64,000 nt of DNA from Euryodendron excelsum (GCA_033060915.1 CM065392.1:11162501-11226500), one strand, 5' to 3'. Numbered from the stretch's first letter, positions 11,218-22,743 are shown. Program-made: numbers and translations. Notes: a model not told the origin generated them from the sequence alone.

Positions 11218-14200
11218 GATCTTGTCACCTCTATTCCCAAGAAATACTTAAGTCCTTCCAGGTTCTTCATTTCAAATTTGGTTGAAGTTGCTCATTTAGT
11301 CTCCAAATCTCCTCTGTATCATCCCCAGTAATGATTATGTCATCTACGTAGACAATTAGGGCTATCACCTTTCCTTGTCGATGCTTTAGGAAGAGGGTGT
11401 GGTCTGAATTGCTTTGATGACAGCCATATTTTCTCATAGCCGAACTAAATCGATCAAACCATGCCCGAGGTGATTGCTTCAATCCATACAATGCCCGCTC
11501 CAACTTACATACAATCTTGGTTTCAGAAGAAGTTGTGTAGCCTGGCTGGATGTCCATGTAGACTTCTTCTTCAAAATTGCCATGGAGAAAGGCATTCTTC
11601 ACATTGAGCTGGAAAGTGGCCAATCTAAATTTGCTGCAAGAGATAATAATACTCTAACAGTATTTAGTTTAGGTACTGGTGAGAAATTTTCCAGATAGTT
11701 TATGCTATATGTTTGTGTAAACCCCTTTGCCACAAGCCTTGCCTTGTATTGGTCAATTGATCTATTAGCCTTATACTTTATCGAAAACACCCATTTGCAT
11801 CCCACTAATTTTTTCCCTTTTGGTAGTGGAACCAATTTCCATGTATTGTATTTCTATAAGGCCTCCAGCTTCTCTTGTATCGCCTGTGCCCACTTTGGAT
11901 CGGCTAGAGCTTCTTCAACACTACTTGGGATGTGGCAGGAGGACAAAGTTTTTGATAGGCTCGGATAATTCTTGAGTGGACACATAATTTGCAATTGGGT
12001 ACTTGGACCTTCTCTCTTCATTGTCAGGAGAGTATCTATTTGTTGGCTTCCTACGGTTGTGTCTGAAAGGCAAAACATAACTCGTAGGAGTATCCAAGGC
12101 ATTAGCATACGGAGGAGTGGTGGGAGAGCTTACCTCAGGAGTATTCTCAGTAGGAGATTCTTTGAGTATTGAAGTGAGAGGGGTTTTTGTATTTGCAGGC
12201 TCTTCATTTGCGGGTTCTTCACTATCGAGTTCATTTTCAATTTCAGCATCTCCTACTTCAGCCATGTTCAAATGCGGTTGTAGCTCAATTTATCCACTTT
12301 TAGTCTCAATTCTTGGCTCCATCTCGCCTCCTAGAGCTACTAGAGCCATCAACCAATTCAGCTTTTCACCCTTAGGCTCCCCCTAAAAAGCAGAGTTAGG
12401 TACCATGGGTTGAAAAAATGACTCGGACTCAAGGAATGTCACGTCCATGGTGATGTAGGTGTGGTTGGCAGTGGGATCATAGCACCTATAGCCCTTTTCA
12501 TGTAATCCATAACCCAAAAATAAGCACCGAACTGCACATGGATCCAGCTTAGTACGTTGATTCTTGTGGATGTGGACAAAAGCAACACACCCAAAAACCC
12601 GAGGAGGAAGCATAAACACTGTGTCGAGATTGTTCAATGGAGATCTGCACAGCTATTTGTTGGGATTGCCAAATCCACCGTATGAGCTTAAAAGCACTCC
12701 TATAAAAATACACACACCAAAGAGACATAAGATTTAACGTGGTTCACCTAAACAACTAGGGCTACGTTCACACAGGTGAAATAGAGATTTTACTATTGTA
12801 GTAGAGTTTTTTACAACATGAGATACCAAAAATATCCGAGCCCCTTTGAAACAATAATCATTTCCCCATTCAAGAGTATTTTTCCCCGTCTCTACTCACT
12901 ACACACTCTCTTTATGAATCTCACACTTTTCTCTGTTTGACTTCTCAAACTTCTTCGACTTTGCTGCTTGTCAAAGCCTCTGCCTGAAGGGGTATTTATA
13001 GCTGCTTCTTCCACTGTGTATCTCCATTTGAACAAGACTTCGCCGACTTGATTGTTCAATGATCCGTTGCGACACAGAAGAAATATCCATGACCTTCTCA
13101 CTGGTTGAAGAAGAAAACACCTAAGAAAACACAACTGCCGACACGCTTTCTTCCTTTCCTTCTTTTCCTTCATTTGCATTTTTGGCTTTAGGTGGAGAGT
13201 GGCTTGTCTTCTTATTGGCAAATACACAACAATGGCGACTGCGTCATCCCAATGGCGACTAGGGACATGTGTGCCAAGGAGTAGAGCTCGAGCAGTCTCC
13301 AAGATATGCCCATTTTTTCTCTCGGCAAAGCCGTTTTGTTGTGGGTCCGGGAGCATGATGTTTGGTGTGGATGCCATGGTGCTTGAAATAGGCCTGAAAT
13401 CGGTGATCAATAAACTCCCCACCATTGTCTGACCGAAGAATTTGAAGCTTCGCTGAGAATTGGGCCTAAATCATGGTATGAAATTCTTGAAAAATTGCGA
13501 AGACCTCATCTTTGGTCTTCATCTGGTAGAACCACGTCTTTCGAGTGCAATCATGGACAAAAATCACGAACCACTATAACCAGAGGGAGTAGTTAGGGGG
13601 GAGGGCCCCCATACACGAGAATGTATTAAGGCAAAAGGGACAACACTTTCATTCAAACTTGCTGGATAGGAAATTCTATGGCTCTTAGTCATAATACATG
13701 TAGCACATTTAAAGTCTACATTTTGTAAATGTGAAAATAAATCCGGAAATAAGTGCCGTAAAAAACCAAATGATGGATGCCCCAAGCGACGATGCCACAG
13801 CCAAATCTGTCTTTCCTTGCTATTGACCTGATGGTGCACTTGATTTGCCGTTCCCAGGCTGAGATCATCCAAGTAATATAATCCCCCTCTTCTAGTACCA
13901 CGCCCAATGATCTCCTAGCTGAGGATATCCTGAAGAAGACAAAATGCAGGATATATTAATACTACACAATTGAGCTCTTCACTAACTTGACTCACTGACA
14001 TCAATTTATTTGACAAAGATGGAACAAGAAGAGTGTGAGATAAGGAAAGAGAGTGTGATATAGGACGGTCCCAGCCCCTGTGACAGGGTATACAACTCCA
14101 TTGACGTTAGCAATGTTGGTTCGCCGTTGGCGTTAGCAGTGTGGTCCGTAGCCCCGGAGTCGATAATCCAGGCACCATCATTTTGAGTGTTAAAGCTACA

Positions 14201-14398
14201 AAAACTTGTCCACAGTTACCTCGATCCGTGACTGTAGTAGAAGAATCTGTCATGGGAATAAGTGATAATTGAGGCTCGGCAGTGACCACAGCAGCTCGCC
14301 CGTGCCTTCCTCAGTAGTGTCTCGCTTCTTTCGGGCTTGTACCTCATGCCACCAGTCTGGGTACCCATGTAATTTGAAGCAGACATCTCGGTGCCGTC
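11218..14398 (-). pseudogene. Copia element B: gag end, protease, integrase, RT
   Basis: This is the continuation of element B on the minus strand, after the interruption by element C. From 14398 down there is the tail of the gag zinc knuckle (CFKLHGYPDWWHE), the protease site WIIDSGATDHT near 14150, and the GAG-pre-integrase domain (WLWHRRLGHPS and CATC, 13800-13700). The integrase core follows, with RSDNGGEF near 13430 and AERKNGHILE near 13290. Then come PPRVFGCVAFVH near 12600 and reverse transcriptase (GCKWVFSIKYKA, then VYVDDIIITGDD near 11340), ending at GLKYFLGIEVTRS near 11225. The first integrase Asp is lost: the usual HSD reads HSR at about 13615. Frameshifts and stops occur throughout. 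The rest of RT, RNase H and the 3' LTR are absent, cut off by the junction with element A. Confidence 0.9.
12658..13226 (-). mobile_element. Solo-LTR-like insertion inside element B integrase
   Basis: About 570 bases interrupt the integrase-to-RT region of element B. On the minus strand it has a TATA box (TATAAATA near 12990) and, near its end, the phrase ACCACGTTAAATCTT (12726-12740) that is common close to the 3' end of plant copia LTRs, before a terminus GGCAATCCCAACA at 12658. These features suggest an LTR left by recombination, in minus orientation. The right boundary is approximate: element B coding (VAIVVYL) resumes near 13226. I could not find a clean five-base duplication at the two ends. 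Confidence 0.55.
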
Positions 14399-15189
14399 CT
14401 CAAGTGTGAGCATGTGTGCCAAGCCACATGTGCGCCACGCGCACGTCTCGCGTGCGAGTCACGTGGCGCAATGTGGCGCTTTAGTAGCACACTTGGCACT
14501 TGGACACGTGGCACGTGCGCGTGTGGCGTGTGATCAAGACCATTGATTTTTGTCAATCATGATGGTCAACGATCGGATGGCTAATACATAAGCAAAAAAG
14601 ATCGTATGGTGAGAACCACACCTGATCATAGAGGTGTGATGTATGATCTGATCAAATAATAAATAGATGGGATCTACACCGTTAGATTAAGAAAGGGGCG
14701 ATCCGATAACTGTGTTTAAACCTGCAAGTGACTGTTAGAAATCAGTTATTATTTGAATTCTAACAGTCATGTCTGGTCCAAAAAGACACCAAAATGTCTA
14801 TAAAAACATGGCAAATTCGCAGACAAAAATATATAATTTTTCCTACAACTTCTCTATATATATTGAAAGGCAATACAGTTCTTGATTCTTTTCTAGTTTT
14901 ATTATTCATCATCTCTAAAGTCTGTTTTTGCAGAAATAGTCATTTAGATTCTTGGTAGACTTGATAATCAGAGGGTATTCGGGTCTGATTTCGTGTGTGC
15001 AACACGCAGTCAGAATTATAAATTTTTCTAGGCTCCATTGTATTCTGGAGACGATTCGCCATTAACCCGATGCACACCAGATTCTGAGAATTGGTAGGGG
15101 CGAAGATCGTCTTAACGAAAGCGATATTAATCGTGCCTTGGATGCGATTATTCATCTTCTTCTTTCTTTTACAGATTTCTGAACTAACA
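14399..15189 (+). repeat. 5' LTR of element C, truncated at its start
   Basis: This is a direct repeat of 19886-20667, ending TTTCTGAACTAACA. Compared with the 3' copy it lacks the first 198 bases, including the TGTTGAAATT start. It contains a GC-rich block (14420-14530) with three CACGTG G-boxes (14460, 14505, 14512) and a TATA-like TATAAAAA at 14799. The usual initiator-Met primer site (TGGTATCAGAGC) is not seen after it; the following bases read ATCTTAAGACGATATTACG. Confidence 0.88.
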
Positions 15190-15247
15190 ATCTTAAGACG
15201 ATATTACGATCATGGTTGCATCATTATAAGAGTTTTCTGCAGACTTT

Positions 15248-16414
15248 ATGAAACTGGATCGTTTTGATGGAGCAAACTTCAAAAGATGGCAGAAGAAGAT
15301 GTACTTCCTACTTGCCAGTCTCAAAGTGGTGTATGTTCTCACCACCCCTAAGCCTACTGCAAATGAAGATGAGACTGTGGCTGAAACAAGGACAAGGATG
15401 AAATGGGAGCAAGATGACTACATATGCAAAGGACACATCTGCAATGTAATGTCTAATACTCTGTTCGATATGTACCAGAATAAGGGGATTGCTAAAGAAT
15501 TATGGGATGCCCTTGAAGCCAAGTACTTAATGGAGGACGCCACTAGTAAGAAATTTCTGGCTTCAAAAATTTTCAATTATAAGATGTCTGATACTCGTCC
15601 TGTTATTGAGCAGTTTCATGAAATCATGCATATCCTAAACCAATTCAATCAGCATGACATGAAAATGGATGAATCCATTACGGTTTCTGCCATTTTGGAC
15701 AAACTTCCATCATCATGGAAAGACTACAAAAAGAGTCTTAAACACAAAAAGGAGGACCTGTCTCTTGAAGAATTGGACCGTCATCTTCGGATTGAGGAGG
15801 AATTTCGGAAAAGAGACAGTAATGACGAGCATAGCTCTCATGCCTCCAAGGTTCATATGATGGAGGATGGACAAGGGTCAAAACAGCCCTCCCAATCTGG
15901 ACAAGATAATCGTAAGAGAGGCAGAAATGCTGGTAACAATGGCAATAATTCTGGAAATAACCAGAATCACAATAAGAAGAAAAAGAAGGGGGCATGTTTC
16001 TACTGCAAAAAGGAAGGCCACTATAAGAAAGAGTGTCATCTCTTTAAGAACCAAAAAGGGAACGATGCTAAAGACTCTAAGGAGAAATTTGTGGCCATGA
16101 TATCCGAGGTTAATATCCCTGAAGATAATGAAGCATGGTGGATTGACTCTGGTGCGACGAGACATGTTTGTAAAGACAAAAGTTCTTTCAAGACCTATGA
16201 ACCCATGGAGGACGGCAATGTTCTTTACATGGGCAACTCATCCACTGCAGCAGTCAAGGGAAAAGGATCTGTGAATCTAGGGTTTACTTCTGGAAAAAGC
16301 CTTACTCTTACTGATGTGTATCATGTACCAGAAGTTAGAAGAATCTGGTGTCTGGGAGTCTTCTTAATAAGTTTGGGTTTAAACTTGTATTTGAGTCGGA
16401 CAAATTTATCTTGA
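15248..16414 (+). pseudogene. Element C gag and protease
   Basis: This frame of 388 codons encodes copia Gag (capsid-like, packages the element RNA) fused to the aspartic protease. Gag begins MKLDRFDGANFKRWQKKM. An Asn/Lys-rich segment is followed by the CCHC zinc knuckle CFYCKKEGHYKKEC near residues 251-264, and the protease active site WWIDSGATRHVCKD lies near residues 298-311. The first ATG after the LTR (15214) is followed at once by a stop, so 15248 is the likely start. A one-base deletion near 16340, just after VPEVRR, shifts the frame and ends it early at 16414. The next part of the polyprotein continues in the other frame from about 16341. Confidence 0.9.
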
Positions 16415-16429
16415 CTAAGGGAGGGATGT

Positions 16430-17266
16430 TTGTTGGAAAAAGGATATTTGTATAAGTGCATGTTCAAGCTTAATATTAATAAAGTGAATGTTTCTGCTTA
16501 TATGGTTGATTCTCTTTCTTTATGGCATTTTCGTTTAGGACATGTTAATTCAAGAAGAATGCATGATATGGTTAAGTTAGAATTAATTCCTAAATGTGCA
16601 AATGACATGAATGATAAATGCAGAATATGTATGCATACTAAAATCACTAGAAAACCATTCTCGAAGGTTGATAGAAATTCTACTTTGTTGGAATTAATTC
16701 ATAGTGATGTGTGTGATATGCATAGCACCCCTACTAGAGGAGGCAAAAAGTACTTTGTGACTTTCATTGATGATTATACAAGATTCTGTTATATTTATTT
16801 ACTACATGCTAAAGATGAAGTTTTAGATAAGTTTAAAGTTTATAAAACAGAAATTGAATGTCAATATAATGCTAAGATTAAACGCCTTAAATCAGATAGG
16901 GGAGGTGAATATCATTTTCCTGCATTTTGTGAATCTGTTGGTATTATCCATGAAACCTCTATGGCTTACACTCCACAACAAAATGGAGTTGTTGAAAGAA
17001 AAAACAGAACTTTAGTAGAAATGTCTAATGCTATGCTCTTTAATTCTGGTTTTTCTAATAGTTTTTGGGGTGAAGCTATGTTAAATGCATGTTATATTTT
17101 GAATCGTGTTCCTCATAAGATGTCTAAAGTGTCTCCATATGAATTATGGAATAAAAGAAAGCCTAATCTGTCTTATCTTAAAGTTTGGGGCTACAGAGCC
17201 ATTGTTAGATTACCTGAACCTAAGATCAAGAAGTTAGGACAAAAACTATTGAATGCATTTTCTTAG
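16430..17266 (+). pseudogene. Element C integrase
   Basis: This is the continuation of the element C polyprotein after the frameshift. It has the GAG-pre-integrase zinc motif (WHFRLGH with CRIC) and the integrase core with all three catalytic acidic residues: Asp in HSDVCD near residue 93, Asp in KSDRGGEY near 156, and Glu in VVERKNRT near 190. It also has the SFWGEAMLNACYILNRVP block. Integrase inserts the cDNA copy into the host chromosome. A second one-base deletion in an A run near 17243 again shifts the frame; the post-integrase block (GYAEHSKGYRF) reads on in the next frame. Confidence 0.9.
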
Positions 17267-19125
17267 GATATGCAGAACATAGTAAAGGATATAGATTTCT
17301 TGTTATTAAGACTAATGATTCAATTGAGATCAATACCGTTTTTGAATCTAGAGATGCAGTCTTTTATGAAAATAGTTTCACGTCTATTTCCAGTATAAAT
17401 GAGACTAGAAAACATGTGGACCGATCTATGGAACCACAAAAAGATGTCATTGTATCTTCTGAACCTAGAAAGAGTAAAAGGATAAGGACTGAAAAGTCTT
17501 TTGGGCCAGATTTCATTGTTTATTTGGTAGAAGGTACTAGAGATTCTATCTCTAAGCAAACTTCGGTTTCGCCTTCTATAGAACCTGATCCTCTTTCATT
17601 CGATGAGGCTATGAAGTCTCAAGATTCAGCTTTTTGGAAAGAGGCTATTAAAGATGAAATGGACTCTATTATGGGTAATAAAACTTGGAAATTAGTTGAT
17701 CTACCACCTGGTTCTGTTCCTGTTGGATGTAAATGGATTTTCAAAAAGAAAATGAAGGTAGATAGAACTATAGACAAGTTTAAGGTCAGGTTAGTTGCTA
17801 AAGGTTTTAAACAACAGGAAGGTATAGACTATTTTGATACTTATGCACCTGTTGCTAGAATTAGTACTATTCGGTTGCTTATTGCATTAGCTTCTATCTA
17901 TAACTTCAAAATTCACCAAATGGATGTTAAAACTATATTTTTAAATGGTGAATTGGATGAAGAAGTTTACATGGACCAACCTGAGGGTTTTATCATGCCT
18001 GGACAAGAACATAAAGTTTGTAAGTTGGTTAAGTCTCTTTACGGACTTAAACAAGCACCTAAACAGTGGCATGAGAAATTTGATCAAGTTGTGGTTACTA
18101 ATGGCTTTAAAATACATGAATTTGATAAGTGTGTTTATAGTAAGTTCAATAATGATAAATGTGTGATTATCTGTTTATATGTAGATGACATGTTGATTTT
18201 TGGTACTGATATTGATAGCATTGTGAAAGTTAAGAAATTTTTGTCATCTAATTTTGAAATGAAAGACATGAGTATTGCTGATGTCATTTTGGCTATCCGA
18301 ATTAAAAGGAATACTAATGAGATTGTCCTTTCTCAATCACATTATATAGAAAAAATACTCAGAAGATTTGATTCATTTGATTGCAAACCTGTGAGTACAC
18401 CGTTTGATTCAAATTTTAAATTGTATCCTAATACTGGTAGAGCTGTTGATCAATTAAAGTATGCTAGGGTAATTGGTTGTTTAATGTATGTTATGACATG
18501 CACACGGCCTGATATTGCTTTTGCAGTTGGTAAACTTAGTAGATTTACTAGTAATCCTAGCACTAGTCATTGGAATGCTGTTACAAGAGTTTTAAAATAT
18601 CTAAAAGGAACTATGGATTATGGTTTGTGTTACGGTGGGTATCCTATAGTTTTGGAAGGATACACTGATGCTAGTTGGATATCTGACCGAGATGATCATA
18701 CATCAACCAGTGGGTGGATATTTCTCCTTGGTGGAGGAGCTATCTCCTGGGGTTCTAAGAAGCAGACTTTGATTACAGACTCTACCATAGCTGCAGAGTT
18801 TGTAGCTTTGGCTTCTTGTAGCAAAGAGGCTGAGTGGCGTAGGAATTTGTTGTTAGAAATTCCTCTTTGGTCTAAACCAATGTCACCTATATCTTTGCAT
18901 TGTGATAGGGAGGCTACACTGTCACGAGCATATAGCCACATTTATAATGGCAAATCTAGGCATATTGGCTTGAGACATAGCAGTGTGAGACAAATGCTCA
19001 CTGATGGAGTTATCACCATAGATTTTGTGAGATCATGCCAAAACTTGGCAGATCCGCTTACTAAAGGACTTGCAAGGGTCTTGGTGAAGAAAACATCAAT
19101 AGGGATGGGTCTTCGGCCCATATGA
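17267..19125 (+). pseudogene. Element C reverse transcriptase and RNase H
   Basis: The frame is open from about 17244 to the stop at 19125, with an internal ATG at 17416. Reverse transcriptase shows VPVGCKWIFKKKMK, the first catalytic Asp in HQMDVKTIFLNG, SLYGLKQAPKQW and the catalytic box LYVDDMLIFG. RNase H shows YTDASWISD, STSGWIFLLGGGAISW, AAEFVALASC and NLADPLTKGL. Both domains look catalytically complete, and the two upstream one-base shifts are the only visible coding defects of the element. The enzyme would copy the element RNA into DNA inside Gag particles. Confidence 0.93.
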
Positions 19126-19687
19126 TTAGTCATCACTGGTGGAAACTCAACTCAACGTTTAAAACATCAAGTCTTGAGTTCAATGAGCCAAAGTACATTA
19201 GATGTAGTGACTGCAAGCACTATATATATTTTTCATCCCAAGAAAAAAGGTGCTTGGTACCAGTAATGTAAATGGGGAAGGTTGAGCAATATGCTCTTAA
19301 TAGACTTATAATATTTTGTGTTGAAGTGTTTAAGTTACTAGAACATTTCAGATAAGTCTACATATATAAGTGTCGAAGGTGGTGCCGCCTTCTATGATGA
19401 CTTGGGCAGTCTCTAGAGCACTCATTAAACAGGATATAGATACAAGGCCAATCCACGTGTCGGCTTTTATGAATTTACCTAAAGAAGAGAATACTAATGT
19501 GTGAGACATGTCCGGTTAGCTATACAGGATTGCTAGTTCAAAGTTTGCCTACCATGCCATCCTTGTTAACCTTAATGTGTTATCACTAAGTGATGGTTCA
19601 AGTCCATAAGACACCTTCATTTATGCATTAGTTTTCCTTGTCTGGCCAAGATATGTTTTTCAAATTATTTTGAAAATGGTGGGGGAC
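19126..19687 (+). other. Element C 3' untranslated region with polypurine tract
   Basis: This is non-coding internal sequence between the RNase H stop and the 3' LTR. It ends in a polypurine tract TGGTGGGGGAC (19677-19687) directly before TGTTGAAATT, which would prime plus-strand DNA synthesis. No open frame is seen. Confidence 0.8.
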
Positions 19688-20667
19688 TGTTGAAATTATT
19701 TTCAAAATATATAATATATGTAGTAGTTTTGGGGTCTTTTCCATTTTGGTTTTGACTAGTTTTGAAGAAAGTCTTTATTGCCTTATTAAATGAATCCCAC
19801 ATCGAAAAGTGAGAAGTTTTGTAAGGCATTTATAAATGCCAACAACTTTCTATGTATTGCTTTAGAGCAATGATTGGGTGTAGCACTCAAGTGCGAGCAT
19901 GTGTGCCAAGCCACATGTGCGCCACGCGCACGTCTCGCGTGCGAGTCGCGTGGCGCAATATGGCGCTTTAGTAGCGCACTTGGCACTTGGACACGTGGCA
20001 CGTGCGCGTGTGGCGTGTGATCAAGACCATTGATTTTTGTCAATCATGATGGTTAACGATCGGATGGCTAATACATAAGCAAAAAAGATCGTATGGTGAG
20101 AACCACACCTGATCATAGAGGTGTGATGTATGATTTGATCAAATAATAAACAGATGCGATCTACACCATTAGATTAAGAAAGGGGCGATCCGACAGCTGT
20201 GTTTAAACCTGCAAGTGACTGTTAGAAATCAGTTATTATTTGAATTCTAACAGTCATGTCTGGTCCAAAAAGATACCAAAATGTCTATAAAAACAAGGCA
20301 AATTCGCAGACAAAAATATATAATTTTTCCTACAACTTCTCTATATATATTGAAAGGCAATACAGTTCTTGATTCTTTTCTAGTTTTATTATTCATCATC
20401 TCTGAAGTCTGTTTTTGCAGAAATAGACATTCAGATTCTTGGCAGACTTGATAATCAGAGGGTGATTTCGTGTGTGCAACACGCAGTCAGAATTACAGAT
20501 TTTTTTTGGGCTCCATTGTATCCTGGAGACGATTCGCCATTAACCCGATACATACCAGATTCTGAGAATTGGTGGAGGCAAATATTGTCTTAACGAAAGC
20601 AATATTAATCGTGCCTTAGATGCGATTATTCATCTTCTTCTTTCTTTTACAGATTTCTGAATTAACA
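19688..20667 (+). repeat. 3' LTR of element C, complete
   Basis: This LTR is 980 bases, starting TGTTGAAATT and ending TTTCTGAATTAACA. It holds a TATA-like TATAAAAA at 20286. The GC-rich G-box block lies at about 19900-20030; one of the three CACGTG sites of the 5' copy reads CGCGTG here. A ten-base stretch present in the 5' LTR near 14980 is absent. Right after it (from 20668) minus-strand gag of element B resumes. Confidence 0.9.
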
Positions 20668-21408
20668 GATGCCATCACAACTTGGCCAATATCTTCCCTT
20701 CAAACATGTGCGTAGGCCTGCTCAATAGGAAGGAAGGGCTTCAGCTGGAGTACATCACTCCGAATATTCTCAAGTCGGTCATCTAACCCATCCAGGAAGA
20801 TATAAACTCTTTCCTCTTGTAGGATAGAGTTTATATTTTTGTATATCTGCTGCACACTCCATTGGATTGGGGCGACGAAAGTCAATCTCGCGCCACAAAC
20901 CTTGTAGATCATTATAGTATTTCTCAATGGATCCACCTCCCTGCCGTATCCGCGTTACACGGCGTTGGAGGTCATAGACTTGTGAGGTGTCAGTTCCATA
21001 AAAGTATGTTGTAGGAATAGAGTCCCAAACCTGCTTGGCCGTCGGGAAGCGAATGAAGTTCCCGACCAAGAAAGAGTCCATCGAGTTGATCAACCACCCT
21101 TTCACAATGGCATTCTCAGTTCGCCATTTCTGAAATGATGGGTCTGTTTCTGGTGGCTGCGGGGAGTCTCCATTGATGCATCCCTGTTTGTCTTTCCCTG
21201 AGATGTACATCTCAACAACCCGGGACCATAGGGTATAGTTAGAACCATCTAACTTGATGCTTATCGGTACTGTCGGGGAATCAGTGATGGGTAATTGTGA
21301 TGAGGTCTGGGCTCTTGACAAGACCTCCATCATCTTGGTCTTCAGGTTGTCAAGAATGGATTCGGTTGAGGTGTTTGGTGGTTGTGTCACTTCGGTGGAG
21401 TCTGCCAT
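20668..21408 (-). pseudogene. Element B gag, N-terminal part
   Basis: Minus-strand copia Gag (UBN2/Retrotran_gag type) starts with ATG at 21408. It shows ISIKLDGSNYTLWSRVVEMY, ENAIVKGWLINSM, QVWDSI and then, after frameshifts around 20790-20940, FLDGLDDRLENIRSDVLQ and LPIEQAYAHV. It runs to about 20668, where element C interrupts it. The zinc-knuckle tail lies on the far side of C, at 14398. The start sits about 60 bases after the primer-binding site, as expected for a copia element. Confidence 0.88.
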
Positions 21409-21465
21409 GGATTCCGAGTAGTTTGGGTCCCCTTCTTGGTCAAGTCACAGGAAACCCAAGACCAT

Positions 21466-21476
21466 GCTCTGATGCC
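21466..21476 (-). promoter_or_regulatory. Primer-binding site of element B
   Basis: The minus strand reads GGCATCAGAGC next to the LTR end, one or two changes from the TGGTATCAGAGC site that pairs with initiator methionine tRNA in most plant copia elements. It fixes the orientation of element B and the inner edge of its LTR. Confidence 0.75.
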
Positions 21477-21477
21477 G

Positions 21478-21669
21478 TGTCAAACAGTGATTTTCGTATA
21501 TTAATTCCTTAGAACCATTTACAAGATATATAGATACAAGGAGAGATTTTAGGGAGCTATACTTAGCGTATACAATATCAACGGCTAGACTTATGGTTGA
21601 CCCTTGAATTAAGGGATCTCTACAGCTATAGTTTCTATAAACCAGCAATTCTAATGACTCACGCCAACA
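21478..21669 (-). repeat. 5' LTR of element B, 192 bases
   Basis: On the minus strand it starts TGTTGGCGTGAG at 21669 and ends GTTTGACA at 21478, immediately before the primer-binding site. It is unusually short for a copia LTR. The partner 3' LTR is missing because the element is cut off at about 11.218 kb. The five bases outside are TTATT (21670-21674), with no second copy to compare. Confidence 0.75.
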
Positions 21670-22738
21670 TTATTCTCTTTGTGGTTTGAGATATGAGTAA
21701 CAAAGCTATAATTTCTTTTATGTTTGTTTTTTCCTTGCTGAAGTTTTGTGGATTAAGTTTTGGCGTGCGTTTATAAGCGCCTACAAGGAGTCATGGGCTG
21801 CTGCTTTTATTTGGATTCGGGATAAAGCAATTGGATTTCGTCTCTCTTGGGTCATGAGTCCTCTAAAGTTTATGCGTTGGTATGATGAATCTTAACAACC
21901 ACATATATGCCACTGCTTCCTCTCTTTTTATTTTTATGAACTATGTGTTACCTCTTCAATTATACTAGCATTTATCATTTGTTACTCAGATTATAATACT
22001 GTTCGTTATATCTTAATTTAATTTTATTTCAATGCAATCATTCTAAGTTGTGACCTGCACAGGATCTGCTTACAAATTTATTGTATGGGTTTTGGAGGAG
22101 TGCTACCCACAGTCCATGGATTTTGTTCAGACCTAATCCTGTTCATTAATGATACCCTCATTTTGTTCAAATTTAGTACTTCACTGTGCATAGCAAAGCC
22201 TTTTTCATAATATACATTTTACCACAGATTATAGTCTTTCTTATAACATAGGATGTAGAGTGAAAATTTTATTTTAATTTTAACTTTAGTTTTTCGGTAA
22301 GAGGTTCTCACTGTTAGCAGAGTTTTTTTCTCTGTTTTTTTTTCTTTCTTAATGTAATGTTTCATCCCATTATCTATAACTTTTTTCCCCTTAAAAGCCA
22401 ATTGTTAGTGAATAAGTTATTTTTGATAAAGAAAAAAATGGAAGATCACTCTTAAACATTCTTCTAACTGCTTCAGATTTTTAAGCTTTGTGGCCGGACT
22501 GTTCAATTTCACTGTCTCTACGCCTTCTCTGCATTGTGACACCATTATCTTTAGCCACCGACATCATCCCCTCGAGCGATAGATAACTATTGCAGAAAAT
22601 CACAGGTATGTTTCTACTTACAGTTTCTTTGTCCATCTGGTAATCAGAAAATTGAAATTTTCAACTTCGAAAAATGATGTTTACACATTTGGGATGCTGC
22701 GAATTTTCACCTAGGAATTCCCAAATTTTATAGGTGAA
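21670..22738. other. Intergenic, one exon-like stretch, no gene recognised
   Basis: No family was recognised. At about 21748-21894 (plus) there is an open run reading FWRAFISAYKESW and then RDKAIGFRLSWVM before a stop. It has protein-like composition, but I cannot assign it, and no clear exon partners are seen. The rest is AT-rich. The last five bases before element D (AAAAT, 22739-22743) are its target-site duplication. Confidence 0.35.
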
Positions 22739-22743
22739 AAAAT

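Larger units (their letters stand above)
14399..20667 (+). mobile_element. Copia element C, inserted in gag of element B
   Basis: This is a plus-strand Ty1/copia retrotransposon: truncated 5' LTR (14399-15189), gag and protease, integrase, RT and RNase H, a 0.55 kb untranslated tail, polypurine tract and complete 3' LTR (19688-20667). Minus-strand gag of element B ends on its right side and resumes, a few dozen codons later, on its left side, so C landed inside B. The left junction also lost the first 198 bases of the 5' LTR and part of B gag. By eye the two LTRs differ at about 30 positions over roughly 780 aligned bases, plus one ten-base indel, so this is not a very recent insertion. Confidence 0.9.

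Noticed and set aside
12658..13226. Cassandra-type TRIM element
   Set aside because: No 5S-RNA-like promoter sequence and no second LTR; a solo copia-type LTR fits better.
21748..21894. Open stretch with FWRAFISAYKESW as a host exon
   Set aside because: Protein-like, but I cannot assign it to a family or find further exons, so it is only mentioned in the intergenic entry.
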